From assembly GCA_963678445.1 (NCBI GenBank), contig OY782877.1, positions 4,464,001 through 4,528,000 on the forward strand: 64,000 bases of DNA, given 5' to 3'. Positions within the stretch are counted from its first letter, which is position 1, and every line of letters starts with the position of its first letter. Source of the stretch: G963678445 sp963678445. Its GTDB lineage: Bacteria; Hydrogenedentota; Hydrogenedentia; Hydrogenedentales; G963678445. Shown piece after piece: positions 45,039-55,013 of the stretch. The notes below the pieces were generated by a model that was not told the DNA's origin, did no database searches, and worked only from the letters and a program-made list of their open reading frames with translations. Position numbers and translations under genes: made by a program.

Positions 45039-45959
45039 ATGCAAAACGATGGACACCGCTCCACTATCCTTATCATTGAAGACAAAGCCAATGATCTCCA
45101 CACGATGCGGGATTATCTGACGCGTGCGGGATTTAATGTGCAATCGGCTACCGATGCCTGGGAGGTTTCCAAACAACTGCAGCAGCAGTCGTTTGATGTA
45201 GTTATCGCTGAATTGTTGTTAGCGGATGCTGGAGGCGCTGAAATGCGGGAGAAGATGCTGCTTAATCCCGACACACGTGATATCCCGTTTTTATTCCTTA
45301 CTCCCAAGGGAAATTCTGACGTTTTAGTGCGTGCCTTACGTAGCGGTGTGGACGATTGTGTTTATACGCCCGTCGACCCGGTCGAATTGGTAGCTCGCGT
45401 GCAGGCTGTTCTCGAACGGCGTCGTATTTATGCTGAAATGGTGCGTGTCGATCCCTTGACTCGGATGCTGAACCGTCCTGCATTGGAAAAAGAGGTGCAA
45501 GAAGAATTACAGCGTGTGGTCCGCTATAAACGTCTCTCAAGTTTTGTGCTGCTGGATATCGACAATTTTTCCAAAATAAATGCCAAGAATGGCGTCCCGA
45601 TGGGCGATTTGTTACTTACCTGTCTTTCCGGCGCTATCATGTCCAACATTCGTAGTATGGATATCGCAGGACGTTTCCTGGGAGAAAAATTCCTCATCTG
45701 TTTGCCAGAAACAGAAGAAGAGGGCGCGGTAATTTTCGCACAGCGTATTCAAAAGGTACTGCTGAATATTGCGGATGCGCTTGTAGGCTTTCCGCTTACT
45801 TTTTCATGTGGCCTGTTGACAGTTCCGGAAGATGGCATTGACTTTCCTTTGATCATAAACCGCCTGCAACAGACTATGGCGCATGCCAAAACACAAGAAA
45901 AGGGTGCTATCTCTCGATGGGGACATGATGTCGCCTCTTCTGCGACACAATCCGCATAA
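45039..45959 (+). CDS. Receiver-GGDEF protein with both active sites degenerate
   Basis: 306 residues. Receiver (about 9-128): the phosphoacceptor Asp is Glu58 (DVVIAELLL) and the conserved Lys is Thr110 (VYTPVDP). GGDEF domain (about 140-300): the signature reads LGEKF (214-218) in AGRFLGEKFLICLPE; LLDIDNFSKINAKNG keeps the metal Asp. Cyclic di-GMP synthesis is therefore unlikely; the protein could bind GTP or another protein. The Glu may lock the receiver in an active-like state. Confidence 0.85.
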   Translation: MQNDGHRSTILIIEDKANDLHTMRDYLTRAGFNVQSATDAWEVSKQLQQQSFDVVIAELLLADAGGAEMREKMLLNPDTRDIPFLFLTPKGNSDVLVRALRSGVDDCVYTPVDPVELVARVQAVLERRRIYAEMVRVDPLTRMLNRPALEKEVQEELQRVVRYKRLSSFVLLDIDNFSKINAKNGVPMGDLLLTCLSGAIMSNIRSMDIAGRFLGEKFLICLPETEEEGAVIFAQRIQKVLLNIADALVGFPLTFSCGLLTVPEDGIDFPLIINRLQQTMAHAKTQEKGAISRWGHDVASSATQSA

Positions 45960-46033
45960 GTAAATGGTTTCTATCGGTATGGGTGGCTTTTGTGTTTTTC
46001 AAAAGCCACCTTATTATTATTGGGAGGCTGCTC

Positions 46034-47311
46034 ATGGATATTGGCGAAAAATTGACGGAAATGCTTCGAGAAAATATCGACGCGGTTCCCTTGATTGATA
46101 CGCATGAGCATATTCCTCCCGAGTCGCGAATAACGCAACGCACCAGCAGTTTCTTTCACTTTTTTGAGCATTATGTTTCGTCAGATTTAGTCTCAGCAGG
46201 GATGTCGCGTGCCGATCTGGAACGAATGCGTGATTTGGAAAATGGGCTTTCCTGTGAAGAGCGATGGGAGTTGATGGCCCCTTATTGGCCTTATGTGCGT
46301 ACTACGGGCTATGGGCAGGCTATGTGTTTGTATATGGAGGCGCTGTTTGGGCTTCTGCCCCACTCTTCAGCAAGCTGCTCGGCACTATGCGAGGCCATAG
46401 AAACTGCCCAGCAGCCAGGCTGGTATGCAACGGTCTTTGAAAAAGCCAATATTGACAAGGCCATGGTAATTACCTGGCCGGGCGAATCCGTAGAAGTGGA
46501 TCAAAGCCTCTTTCGGGCTGTGCCCATTCTCGATCATTTTGCCACCCCTGCAACACGCGCCGATTTGGAAGCGCTGGAAAAACAATCACAGTGCACTATC
46601 CAGACGTTGGACCAATTGCTCTATGCATTGGAAAAGACGCTGGAACAGTTTCAGTCGTCGAATATTGCCGCAGTAAAGAATTTTCTTGCCTACAATCGTC
46701 CCCTCTCTTTTGAACGTGTGAGTAAAGCTACAGCATCGCGTTGTTTTGATCGCCTCTGGCTTTCAAGTAAACAGGACTTGGGGTTTGATGACCTCAAGCC
46801 GTTACAGGATTACGTCGTTCGGCACACCATTGCCTTGGCAACCGATCGAGGGCTGCCCATCCAGATTCATACGGGGATGCAGGAGGGTAATGGGAATTAC
46901 GTGCAGCATAGTAATCCCACGTTACTTACTAATCTTTTTCTCGATTTTGCAGATGCTCGCTTTGATATCTTCCATGCAGGATTTCCTTACACCAATGAAG
47001 TCGCGGTATTGGCGAAAAATTTTGCCAATGTATGGGCTGACCTGTGTTGGGTGCACGCCATCTCCCCCACGCTGGCGGAAAACACGCTTAGCGTCTGGCT
47101 GGAAATTATTCCTACAAATAAAATCTTTGGTTTCGGCGGTGACTCGAATTATATCGAAGGGGCGTATGGACATTCCCGTGTCGCACGCCAATGCACGGCG
47201 AATGTACTGACGCAAAAGATCCTTCAGGGGTATTACGCTAGCGAAAAGGAAGCGCTGTGGGTTGCCCAACGCATATTACACGATAATGCATGCGAGTTCT
47301 TTCAGCTTTGA
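46034..47311 (+). CDS. Amidohydrolase-2-like metal-dependent hydrolase
   Basis: 425 residues starting at ATG 46034, 7 nt after gggagg; the open frame begins 17 codons earlier. Metal ligands of the family: H-x-H in LIDTHEHIPP, His in PIQIHTGMQEG, His in FDIFHAGFPYTNE, Asp in GFGGDSNYIEG. TIM-barrel lactonase/decarboxylase clan; distantly like uronate isomerases. Substrate cannot be read. Monocistronic, closed by a hairpin at 47331-47361. Confidence 0.75.
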   Translation: MDIGEKLTEMLRENIDAVPLIDTHEHIPPESRITQRTSSFFHFFEHYVSSDLVSAGMSRADLERMRDLENGLSCEERWELMAPYWPYVRTTGYGQAMCLYMEALFGLLPHSSASCSALCEAIETAQQPGWYATVFEKANIDKAMVITWPGESVEVDQSLFRAVPILDHFATPATRADLEALEKQSQCTIQTLDQLLYALEKTLEQFQSSNIAAVKNFLAYNRPLSFERVSKATASRCFDRLWLSSKQDLGFDDLKPLQDYVVRHTIALATDRGLPIQIHTGMQEGNGNYVQHSNPTLLTNLFLDFADARFDIFHAGFPYTNEVAVLAKNFANVWADLCWVHAISPTLAENTLSVWLEIIPTNKIFGFGGDSNYIEGAYGHSRVARQCTANVLTQKILQGYYASEKEALWVAQRILHDNACEFFQL

Positions 47312-47330
47312 CCTTAGTATATAGAAATAC

Positions 47331-47361
47331 GGTGGAAACCCGTTTCTAAAAGGTTTCCACC
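47331..47361. terminator. Hairpin between convergent genes
   Basis: ggtggaaacc (47331-47340) and ggtttccacc (47352-47361) are exact complements; T-runs are weak. Confidence 0.55.
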
Positions 47362-47393
47362 GCAAAAATCAAACGCGCAATCTGTTTACACTC

Positions 47394-49658
47394 TTAATCC
47401 TCTAAAACGTTGGGCATTGGCGGCCCATCGTACGGGACGGTGCCAAACTGCATGTCGCGTTTAGGCACGGTAAGCAATTCGGGGTCATCCGTCTCAGGCG
47501 GCAGAATCATGCCATAATAACGTGCCATCCAATAGGCATCCAGCCAGCCACTAGGCTCAATGATTTCAGGTCCATATTCAGGCCCGCTCATTTTCCCCAT
47601 ACTGAAATTCCAACGCCACAAGCCGCTTTCTCGTGGAGAAAATGGCCGTTCGACATAGCAATAAGGGACATAGCCCTTAGGGGTATTCAAATCGGAACGA
47701 CCGCTGTGGTCAAATTTGTAGGTTTCCAGATCCAGGGGCGATTCGCGCAAATAACGCGCTGCTTGCAGGGTTTCGCAATCGTTTCCTGTGAGCGCGCCGT
47801 AGATAAAATTAAACCACGGCAAGGATTCAATACGCTCAATTTCATAACTGCGTTCAAGACTGCGCATGTAATGCGAGCGTAGATAGGGGTCCTTTTCGCA
47901 TTGCAGCAGCGTATAGAACATGTAAAACGCCAGACGGTCATCGGAATGGAACACATTTAACTTGAAGGTCAGTTTCTGCCAGATAACTTTTTTCAGATAG
48001 CCCCAATCCAGGCAGCGTTGAAATTCCGTGTTATATTTTTCATCTCCGGTGATGGCATAGGCTACGCGCATGTAAGTGAGCGCTTCCAGCCCTTTGAGCC
48101 CTTGATGGGGACGCCCTTTACCATTGAAATACTCTGGGTCCCAATGCCCCCAAACCGTGGGTTTACCGTCCAGGTCCTGAAGGGTATACCCATGGTCGAT
48201 AATATGTGAAGTCATACGGTCGATATGCTCACGCACCTGTGCTTTTTCTTTGTCATTGGCGACCAGGTTGTAAAAAACGTAGGCATAATAATACTGCGCA
48301 TCCGTCTCATCACTAGAGGTGTCTGCTTTCCAGGCCCACTTTCCGTCAGGGGTGTCATGCCATTCTGCAGGCAGTCCCCCCGAACCATCCTTCACGCGAT
48401 ATCCTGTTTCACCGTTGGCCCAGATAGAGCGTGCGGGGAAACCGTCAATCGGAGTGATCTCCTCCGACCATTTCATAGCGTTAAAACCAGCAACCGCATT
48501 CTTGCGCGCTTGCTCATCGCCCGTTGCCGCATATTTGAAGGCCTGCGCAGCCCAATAATGCGTTCCCCAGCCGATATCATTATCACTTATTTCGCGTATC
48601 CATGTATCCGCTTCCCCATCCTTACACAGACGATGTACGAAAGCACCACGCCGCAGCCCCCATTCATCCATGAAGCGCTCATAATAAGCTGCTTTTTTCT
48701 GTAAAGTGTAGGGTTCGTAATCGATAATGCCAACACCGCCATTTGTGGCTACATAAACGGTATGGGAAGCGCAGGAAATCTCGTTAACTACGTTATTGGG
48801 CAGCCAACGTGCTGCAAAGAAATAGTGGTAATCGTGGTTATGCTCCGGGTCAAAAATGATCCGCACCGCGCCTTCTTTTGTGCCCATCCAGATATCATGG
48901 TCAAAGCCACGTGCCAGCGTAGCCACTTCCTCTACCGGCAGACCATTAGCACCAAATAATTGCGTCGCGGCCGTTCCCCGAAGGACCCCTAAACCCTTCT
49001 GGGTTCCCACGATAAGGCGGCTACCTAATGGCACCAGATCTTTTAGCTCCTTGGAGGGTAAATCGCCATATTCCACCACTTTTTTAGTGACAAAATCCCG
49101 ACCATCAAAGGTAAATAGTTGGTCATCACTCAAACAATAGATGGTTTCGGCATACGAGGCTATCTGCTGAATTTCACCAAAATCTTTGGGAGCCTCGCCC
49201 CATGTTTCCAAGGTGTCGCCTTGCACCAGATACAAGCTGCGTGGGGTAGATACAATAACACCGCCAACATGTGCACAGGCATCGTTATATTTCCCTTTGG
49301 CTAATTCTGTCCATTTGCCATCCGCATAGCGATGCAATGCCTTGGGAGTAAAGACGTACAAGGCGCCATTGGCAGCAATCAGATGTTCTACCGGAGCCTT
49401 GGGGCTTCCCTCTAAGAATTCCAGGCGTGCGTTATCAAGCACCTGATAGAGTCCGCCCTTCATTCCCACATATGCCCGCTCATCCAATACCGCCACCGAG
49501 AGCACAGGCTCTTCCGTCGGAATTTTGTATCCTACCTCCTGCAGATAAACCTCATCTTTGACAGGTTGCCAAAGCGGTGTCGTCTCGGCATGGGTATAAA
49601 ACGCCACGCCCAAAAGACACAGTACAGCACACATTAACACCTTCCGCAACATGGTCAT
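47394..49658 (-). CDS. Secreted beta-propeller / alpha-toroid protein of unknown function
   Basis: 754 residues. Signal peptide 1-24 (ending THA). Residues ~40-310 form short repeats of propeller type (VAVLDERAYVGMKGGLYQV, LIVGTQKGLGVLR, DIWMGTKEGAVRIIF, TVYVATNGGVGIIDY), like the Reg_prop blades of hybrid sensor kinases. Residues ~330-720 are helical with aromatic motifs (DNDIGWGTHYWAAQAFKYAATGDEQARKNA, DETDAQYYYAYVFYNLV, HSDDRLAFYMFYTLLQ, PWFNFIYGAL) typical of (alpha/alpha)6 toroid glycosidase/lyase-like domains. No GH family is named. A 30-bp gap with the convergent amidohydrolase. Confidence 0.6.
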   Translation of the reverse strand: MTMLRKVLMCAVLCLLGVAFYTHAETTPLWQPVKDEVYLQEVGYKIPTEEPVLSVAVLDERAYVGMKGGLYQVLDNARLEFLEGSPKAPVEHLIAANGALYVFTPKALHRYADGKWTELAKGKYNDACAHVGGVIVSTPRSLYLVQGDTLETWGEAPKDFGEIQQIASYAETIYCLSDDQLFTFDGRDFVTKKVVEYGDLPSKELKDLVPLGSRLIVGTQKGLGVLRGTAATQLFGANGLPVEEVATLARGFDHDIWMGTKEGAVRIIFDPEHNHDYHYFFAARWLPNNVVNEISCASHTVYVATNGGVGIIDYEPYTLQKKAAYYERFMDEWGLRRGAFVHRLCKDGEADTWIREISDNDIGWGTHYWAAQAFKYAATGDEQARKNAVAGFNAMKWSEEITPIDGFPARSIWANGETGYRVKDGSGGLPAEWHDTPDGKWAWKADTSSDETDAQYYYAYVFYNLVANDKEKAQVREHIDRMTSHIIDHGYTLQDLDGKPTVWGHWDPEYFNGKGRPHQGLKGLEALTYMRVAYAITGDEKYNTEFQRCLDWGYLKKVIWQKLTFKLNVFHSDDRLAFYMFYTLLQCEKDPYLRSHYMRSLERSYEIERIESLPWFNFIYGALTGNDCETLQAARYLRESPLDLETYKFDHSGRSDLNTPKGYVPYCYVERPFSPRESGLWRWNFSMGKMSGPEYGPEIIEPSGWLDAYWMARYYGMILPPETDDPELLTVPKRDMQFGTVPYDGPPMPNVLED

Positions 49659-49928
49659 AAACTCCTCTCAGTTATGGCCTTTCACGATTTACCCCAACCG
49701 AATACACGTTTTTGAGTCCCCAAATACGCCTTAGATCTCATTCGATAGGAGTCGCATACCTTTACAGGATATCCTCTTTTTCAAAAAACGACTCTGAATG
49801 GCGTAGTGAAGGAGAATATATTTGGGCTGTGGCTCCTAGACTACTTTGGGAAGCAGAATACCACTTTGATACGAAATAACGCAACGTCCTCCAAGCATGT
49901 CCTTCGGTGCAGGCATACCGGAAAGCTG

Positions 49929-50300
49929 TTATTGAGCATTTCGCCGTCGGAGGGTTTGCGGTTTTGAGAAATCCCACTTGTATTTGTACTTTACCCGACC
50001 TCGTACACCGCTTCGGTATTTGAAATCGGCGCTAAAACCGCGTTCTTTACCGATATCCAAGCGAGGACGTCCGCGCTCATCAGGTACGATAGCCGCACGC
50101 GTTCCATCTTTACGCCCATACAAGATTATCGGATCGTCCCCTTTGATGTACTCCCGTCGTCGCTGCAACGTTTGTTCGCTGTCATACACATCAGCCCAGT
50201 TTTCACTAAAAGGACGCGGTGTGCTATCCGTGGTTGCACACCCTATCGTCAAGATTCCTGCACAGGCAGGAAGTATGACACGGTTCACCAGGCTGTTCAT
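49929..50300 (-). CDS. Small lipoprotein
   Basis: 123 residues. Lipobox LTIGC (Cys21); the mature 102 residues are basic and polar (SGVRGRVKYKYKWDFSK at the C-terminal end) with no recognised domain. Conservation is unknown to me; the signal sequence makes it a likely real gene. Confidence 0.55.
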   Translation of the reverse strand: MNSLVNRVILPACAGILTIGCATTDSTPRPFSENWADVYDSEQTLQRRREYIKGDDPIILYGRKDGTRAAIVPDERGRPRLDIGKERGFSADFKYRSGVRGRVKYKYKWDFSKPQTLRRRNAQ

Positions 50301-50615
50301 AGAAACTGCCTCCTGGTATGCCGCAGCAACGGCCCCCTAATTTGACCGATTTTTCAAAAAGCCGATCTTTGAACGCAAAACACACAGGAATTATAACATT
50401 AGTTTTTCATTATGCTCGCTAGAATGAAGGGAATTTACCAGGTTTACTCCTTTTTCTTTAAAAAAGTAGTCTGATAAACAAAAAGTGACCTGAGTTTATG
50501 CCCTGGAAGGCATAAGCGTGAGAGGAAAGAGTAAATGGAAGTCTTGATGGAGACGAAAAAGGAAGGCGTCTTGACGTAGCAAGGGATGGCGAGGAGTCTC
50601 TATGTTTTTGGCTAA
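50301..50615. other. 315-bp gap
   Basis: atgccctggaaggcat (about 50498-50513) is a small hairpin. agggatggcgaggagtc (about 50582-50598) recalls the centre of the dispersed repeat, too diverged to call. No gene seen. Confidence 0.35.
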
Positions 50616-52028
50616 TTAGGGACGCTGACTGTTGAAATAGGTAGGTTCGATGACACGGTACATGGCTAGATTTTCCTGTCCATCCTGGTTTAAAAGAGAA
50701 AAGGCCTCACAGTCGTATTGACGCGCAACATGTGTCCAGGCATTGGCGCTAAGGGTAATGTAGCCAGGGTCACTGACTTTAGCAATGCGTTCGGCGTTGG
50801 ATACGGTATCGCCAAAGATATGCAGTGGTGCTGCATTATGGTACCCGCCTTGCAGGGTAACTGTGCCGTAATCTACACCGATACGCACTATTTCGCAGGG
50901 AAGGCATTCATCGAATGCATCCAGCAACTTCATACCACAGCGGATTGTGGTCGACACCGGATTGATAAGGGGATGCCCCCCCCCTCCTATGGCTACCCAG
51001 GATTTGGGGCCATGTGATACAGGCACCAGGCCATGGCGTAATACAAGCGCATCAAAGACCTCGGCCATGTGTTTGTGATGCGGTAAAGCATTTCCCTGGG
51101 TACGCGCCATCAATACGGCGACACGCTCGCAAGATTGCGGTCGTACATGAGCGATTTCTAGAGAAGGGAAACTTGGAAAGGGCTCCTGCAGTACTACGTG
51201 TAAAAGGCGTTCATTTCCCCGACACGTCTGCTCAAGGCGGTGCACATAGTCTTCCTTCTGTGCTTGTATCTGTTTGCGTTCCAGGGCGGCTTCAATTCGC
51301 GCATGCAGTACCCGAAACGAGAAGGGTTTACAGATATAGTCATTTGCCCCCAGTTCAATGCATTTCACCACACTTTCAGCATCATCATCGGCAGTCAGCA
51401 TAATAATCGGCAGATTGTTTAGTTTCGTATCTAAACGGATATGGGCCAAAGCTGAAAAACCATCCATCTCCGGCATGGCAATATCTAATAAAACGACATC
51501 ATAGGCAAGTTCCTGTAATCGGGCAAGCGCCTCGCGTCCGTTATTGGCCTGGGTGACTTCATGGCCCTGATGTAGCAATTCACAGGCAAAAAGCTGGCGA
51601 GACTCCTCTTCATCATCTACTAGCAGCACCTTTCCGCGTGGCTTGGGAGGGGCAAGTGTTGCACCTCCCAAGGCTTTTTCGATAAGAGTGAGCACGCCGT
51701 CCATCTGCATGGACTTGATGATGCTGGAGCTACCCCCCACCACTTTTATTGATAATGTGGGTGAATCGGCCAAGCCTTCTGAAATCAAATGGAGTATCGG
51801 AATATCTTTGGTTATAGAGCATTGGAGTAATTGGGCAAGCCATTCCTGCCCTTTTTCTGTATCGACCGTGGTGTGTACGAAAATGAGGTCAGGGCGATAC
51901 TGGTCTGCGATGTACATACCTTCAAAAACAGTATGGGCTATTGAAAAAACATGCCCCTGCTCTTGTAGTGTTTTCCCTAAAACCTCTGAGACTTTGCCCG
52001 TTGTGTCAATAAACAGAATGCTCGCCAT
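50616..52028 (-). CDS. Double-receiver protein with a degenerate class III cyclase-like domain
   Basis: 470 residues. REC1 (1-120) is degenerate: phosphoacceptor Asp is His52 (PDLIFVHTTV). REC2 (132-245) is intact: VDDEEES, Asp182 in DVVLLDIAMPEMDG, Lys in YICKPFSF. The C-terminal domain (about 280-465) has class III cyclase strands: RIGVDYGTVTLQGGYH and IFGDTVSNAERIAKVSDPG. Both metal Asp positions are lost (VAVLMARTQG where ADxxG is expected; SWVAIGGGG). Nucleotide cyclisation is improbable; a sensing role is inferred. Likely partner of the kinase upstream. Confidence 0.8.
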   Translation of the reverse strand: MASILFIDTTGKVSEVLGKTLQEQGHVFSIAHTVFEGMYIADQYRPDLIFVHTTVDTEKGQEWLAQLLQCSITKDIPILHLISEGLADSPTLSIKVVGGSSSIIKSMQMDGVLTLIEKALGGATLAPPKPRGKVLLVDDEEESRQLFACELLHQGHEVTQANNGREALARLQELAYDVVLLDIAMPEMDGFSALAHIRLDTKLNNLPIIMLTADDDAESVVKCIELGANDYICKPFSFRVLHARIEAALERKQIQAQKEDYVHRLEQTCRGNERLLHVVLQEPFPSFPSLEIAHVRPQSCERVAVLMARTQGNALPHHKHMAEVFDALVLRHGLVPVSHGPKSWVAIGGGGHPLINPVSTTIRCGMKLLDAFDECLPCEIVRIGVDYGTVTLQGGYHNAAPLHIFGDTVSNAERIAKVSDPGYITLSANAWTHVARQYDCEAFSLLNQDGQENLAMYRVIEPTYFNSQRP

Positions 52029-52174
52029 TCAGCGTCCCCCACTTTGAGCTACAGGAAAATACAATATACATATAGTCCAGTATCTACCTATGCTTTTCCT
52101 AGCCATCCTTTTATGCACAAGCATATTTTAACATTTTTATTGATTTTTGCAAGCTTTTTTTTTTGAGTGCTCCT

Positions 52175-54448
52175 TTATACCGATACTTGGCTCGTATTTT
52201 TAGGAAGTCTCAATACAAAACGGGTGTGTGAAGCATCGGGATCGATTGATAAAGCCCCCCCGTAGGATTCCATGATGGCTTTAGAAATGCTTAATCCCAA
52301 TCCGGTGCCTTCCTCGGGCTTTTTGGTGGTATAGAACGGTTCAAATACATAGGGGATGACTGTTTCGTCAATTCCTAGACCGCTGTCTTCTATATTAAGC
52401 TCAATGTGGCTTTTGAATTCGTTGCAGGAAATCTTGATCCAGCGTTCTGGACTTTGCCGCACCGCATCGACGGCATTGTTTAAAAGGTTCAATAATACCT
52501 GGGATAGCTGGGCGGCGCGACAAGGAACGCGCAGTGTTTCTGGGATAGAGTCTATTTGCAGGTTGATGCGATCCGGCCGAAATCGACCGGAACAGATTTC
52601 TACCGTATCCATAACCACCTCTTTGATGGTGGTGGAACGAATAGGATCCCCCTCCCCTTTTCGTGACAGCTGTTTGAGGCCACGTACAATACGCTGCATA
52701 CGCTCCATATTACGCTGTACAATGGTAAGCGCCGTTTGGGATTCCATGGAGGATAAACTTTTATCTTTCAACTGCTCCATAGCCACCTGAATGGTCGCCA
52801 TGGGCCCATTAATTTCATGGGCAATATTGCCCGCCATGATTCCCAGAGACGAAAGGCGTGCCGACGAAAGCAATTTCATCCGTTGTTCCGCAATGAGGTT
52901 TTCGGATTGTTTCCTTGCGGTGATATCTCGTTCAAAGGCTACGAAACCGCTAATGTGCCCTTTGAGATTAAAGATAGGGGTCACTGAAAGCTCAACGTCA
53001 TAGCATCGCCCATCTTTACGACGATTGATCAATTCACCCCGCCAGGATTTCCCTTCTGCCATGGCATCCCAAAGGGCTTGATACAAAGAAGCATCCTGAT
53101 ACTGACTCTTAAGAAGGTCAAGACGCGCGCCCAGTACATCCTGGGCAGTGTAGCCCGTTTGCACTTCAAATTGGGCATTGACATACTCAATACCCCCATA
53201 GATGTCAGTTAGCAAAATAGCTTCTTTAGCCGATTCCAGAGCCGTTGCCAGCCGACATATTTGTTGCTCGGCCTCTTTACGTTTTCGGATATCCGACACG
53301 CTTACCCGCACCCAGCGTCTTCCCTCTACCGGGAATCGCGCCAGACGCACTTCACAGGCCACACATTCCTCATTGGCCGCCCAAAACTGCCATTCAAAGG
53401 TGGCGGTATCACTTTCCAGCGCCATGGCGACGTAGTGCTCCAGGAAGATCGCTGCCGGCGCACCGTCTTCCTGTTCCTTCGGACTTAGCTCGAGCGGTCC
53501 CCGTTGTAAAAGTGCCTCGCGGGAAAGCCCAAAGAACCATTCACTTTGACGGTTCATTTCTACAAATTTCGTTTGGTCCACATCCAGCACCAAGATAGCG
53601 TCCGGCGAAGATTCCACGAGGTTACGATACCGCGCCTCACTTTCACGAAGTGCCTCCTCAGCCTGTTTGCGCGCACGCATTTGCTGTTCCAAAGCTTGAT
53701 AACGGGTTACTAAAACCCCATGGGCTTCCTTTAATTCACGCATGGTGATGTACGATGAAAAAGGCCAGCTTAAAAGCTTGCGCAGAAAAGCCAAGGGCGC
53801 TGTCTTGCCCGTAGGATAGTGCACATCGAAGCGTGCGCCCTGGTCAATATATTCTACAGAAACCTGTGCGGGAGGAGCATTCAGAATAACAGGAAAGGCG
53901 ATGAGCATGCCCTCGGTAAGCACCATGAAGGGACGAGAAAAGGCAAACCCGGGCTTCATAGTAATCTCGATGATTAAACGGTTTCCATCCATATCCATGA
54001 TGGCGCTGTTGAACACGGAGAAGTAGTGATGCGTGAGACCGTGGCCAGGCCGCATTCCCCAGAAATAAAAATCGTGGCAGGAATAACACAACCGCGCCGC
54101 CAACCGAATCCAGCGAAATACAGGGTCAAAAACCCCCTCGGCCCCTATTTTTCTTAACTCGTTTTCGGAAAAAATTGTATTGGCATTATCCAGTATCTGG
54201 CGATAATGCCGCCAGGAGATACGTCGTCTTTTTTCCTGCAACTGGGTAGCCGTATAAGGAGTGCCCCAACAGATTTGTTCTATTTCTGCTCCCCGCATTG
54301 TGGCTGCGTGAAGGATGAATTGCAACGGTGATACACAGGCCTCGCGTCCATCGTATGAATCGGGATACAAGTATGATCGCACGCCTTTCCCCTTTTCGTG
54401 TTTACTACACAAAACGTCAACGTGTTCAGAACTACTCTCAAACGTCAA
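52175..54448 (-). CDS. Sensor histidine kinase with two PAS domains
   Basis: 757 residues, no membrane helix, so a soluble cytoplasmic sensor. N-terminal ~1-245 weakly resembles the arabinose-binding-like domain of some AraC regulators (ISWRHYRQILDNA, GARFDVHYP), uncertain. A coiled coil (about 250-280) is followed by PAS1 (~283-400, PDAILVLDVDQTKFVEMN), PAS2 (~410-530, GYTAQDVLGARLDLLKS), HisKA with His ~543 in GNIAHEINGPMATI, and HATPase (N box NLLNNAVDAVRQS, G1 DSGLGID, G2 EEGTGLGLSI). 146 bp upstream of the double-receiver gene. Confidence 0.87.
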   Translation of the reverse strand: MTFESSSEHVDVLCSKHEKGKGVRSYLYPDSYDGREACVSPLQFILHAATMRGAEIEQICWGTPYTATQLQEKRRRISWRHYRQILDNANTIFSENELRKIGAEGVFDPVFRWIRLAARLCYSCHDFYFWGMRPGHGLTHHYFSVFNSAIMDMDGNRLIIEITMKPGFAFSRPFMVLTEGMLIAFPVILNAPPAQVSVEYIDQGARFDVHYPTGKTAPLAFLRKLLSWPFSSYITMRELKEAHGVLVTRYQALEQQMRARKQAEEALRESEARYRNLVESSPDAILVLDVDQTKFVEMNRQSEWFFGLSREALLQRGPLELSPKEQEDGAPAAIFLEHYVAMALESDTATFEWQFWAANEECVACEVRLARFPVEGRRWVRVSVSDIRKRKEAEQQICRLATALESAKEAILLTDIYGGIEYVNAQFEVQTGYTAQDVLGARLDLLKSQYQDASLYQALWDAMAEGKSWRGELINRRKDGRCYDVELSVTPIFNLKGHISGFVAFERDITARKQSENLIAEQRMKLLSSARLSSLGIMAGNIAHEINGPMATIQVAMEQLKDKSLSSMESQTALTIVQRNMERMQRIVRGLKQLSRKGEGDPIRSTTIKEVVMDTVEICSGRFRPDRINLQIDSIPETLRVPCRAAQLSQVLLNLLNNAVDAVRQSPERWIKISCNEFKSHIELNIEDSGLGIDETVIPYVFEPFYTTKKPEEGTGLGLSISKAIMESYGGALSIDPDASHTRFVLRLPKNTSQVSV

Positions 54449-54827
54449 GACTTCTATCCTGCAGGGTTACAAACTGGATGAAACGATATTCTAAGGATAT
54501 TCTATATTTTTATTCGAGTTGTACATTATAATATAACAAATTTCCGTACTACAAGTACATTCCAAGTATATTTGAACCTAAACATACTTCCACTTTACTG
54601 CAATTTTTTAGTTTGCACAATAATTTTATTGCAAGGGCTCCCCCCCCTTTTTTTTCCTCCCAGAAGTGAGTCCGGCATAATTAAGAGAACCCTAAAAAAC
54701 GTCCCCTGCTATCGTGCCTTCTTCTGTTTTTTTGGAGCCTCTCCAAGTTGTGAGGATTAAGTGAATAAAATTCCTATAGTGGATGTAGTAAAAAGGATGC
54801 ATTTTAAAAGGATTTTTACCATAACTG
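54449..54827. other. Divergent non-coding stretch
   Basis: A/T-rich, contains poly-pyrimidine runs (cccccccctttttttt near 54642). It should hold the kinase promoter (tattctatatttttattc). No ORF with protein character. Confidence 0.35.
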
Positions 54828-54946
54828 TAGTCACTAAAAGCTGAAAAGTCCTCATAGAGGAGAAACTTTTTTGTGTTCAGGGCCGACAAGGACCCTGTTT
54901 TTTGGCTGTGGTCCTGGCCACCTTGTGGTCGCTGGACCACTTTAGA
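54828..54946 (+). repeat. Dispersed intergenic repeat, copy 9
   Basis: gtagtcactaaaagctgaaa, ttcagggccgacaaggaccc, gtggtcctggccaccttgtg, gtcgctggaccactttag. Sense to the gene at 55014; the adjacent tataat (about 54958) may be its -10. Confidence 0.75.
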
Positions 54947-55013
54947 TTCTAAGGGCGTATATAATAGGCCTACTGCCTGTTAAAGCTACTTACAAACAAG
55001 GAGATTCTTTGCG

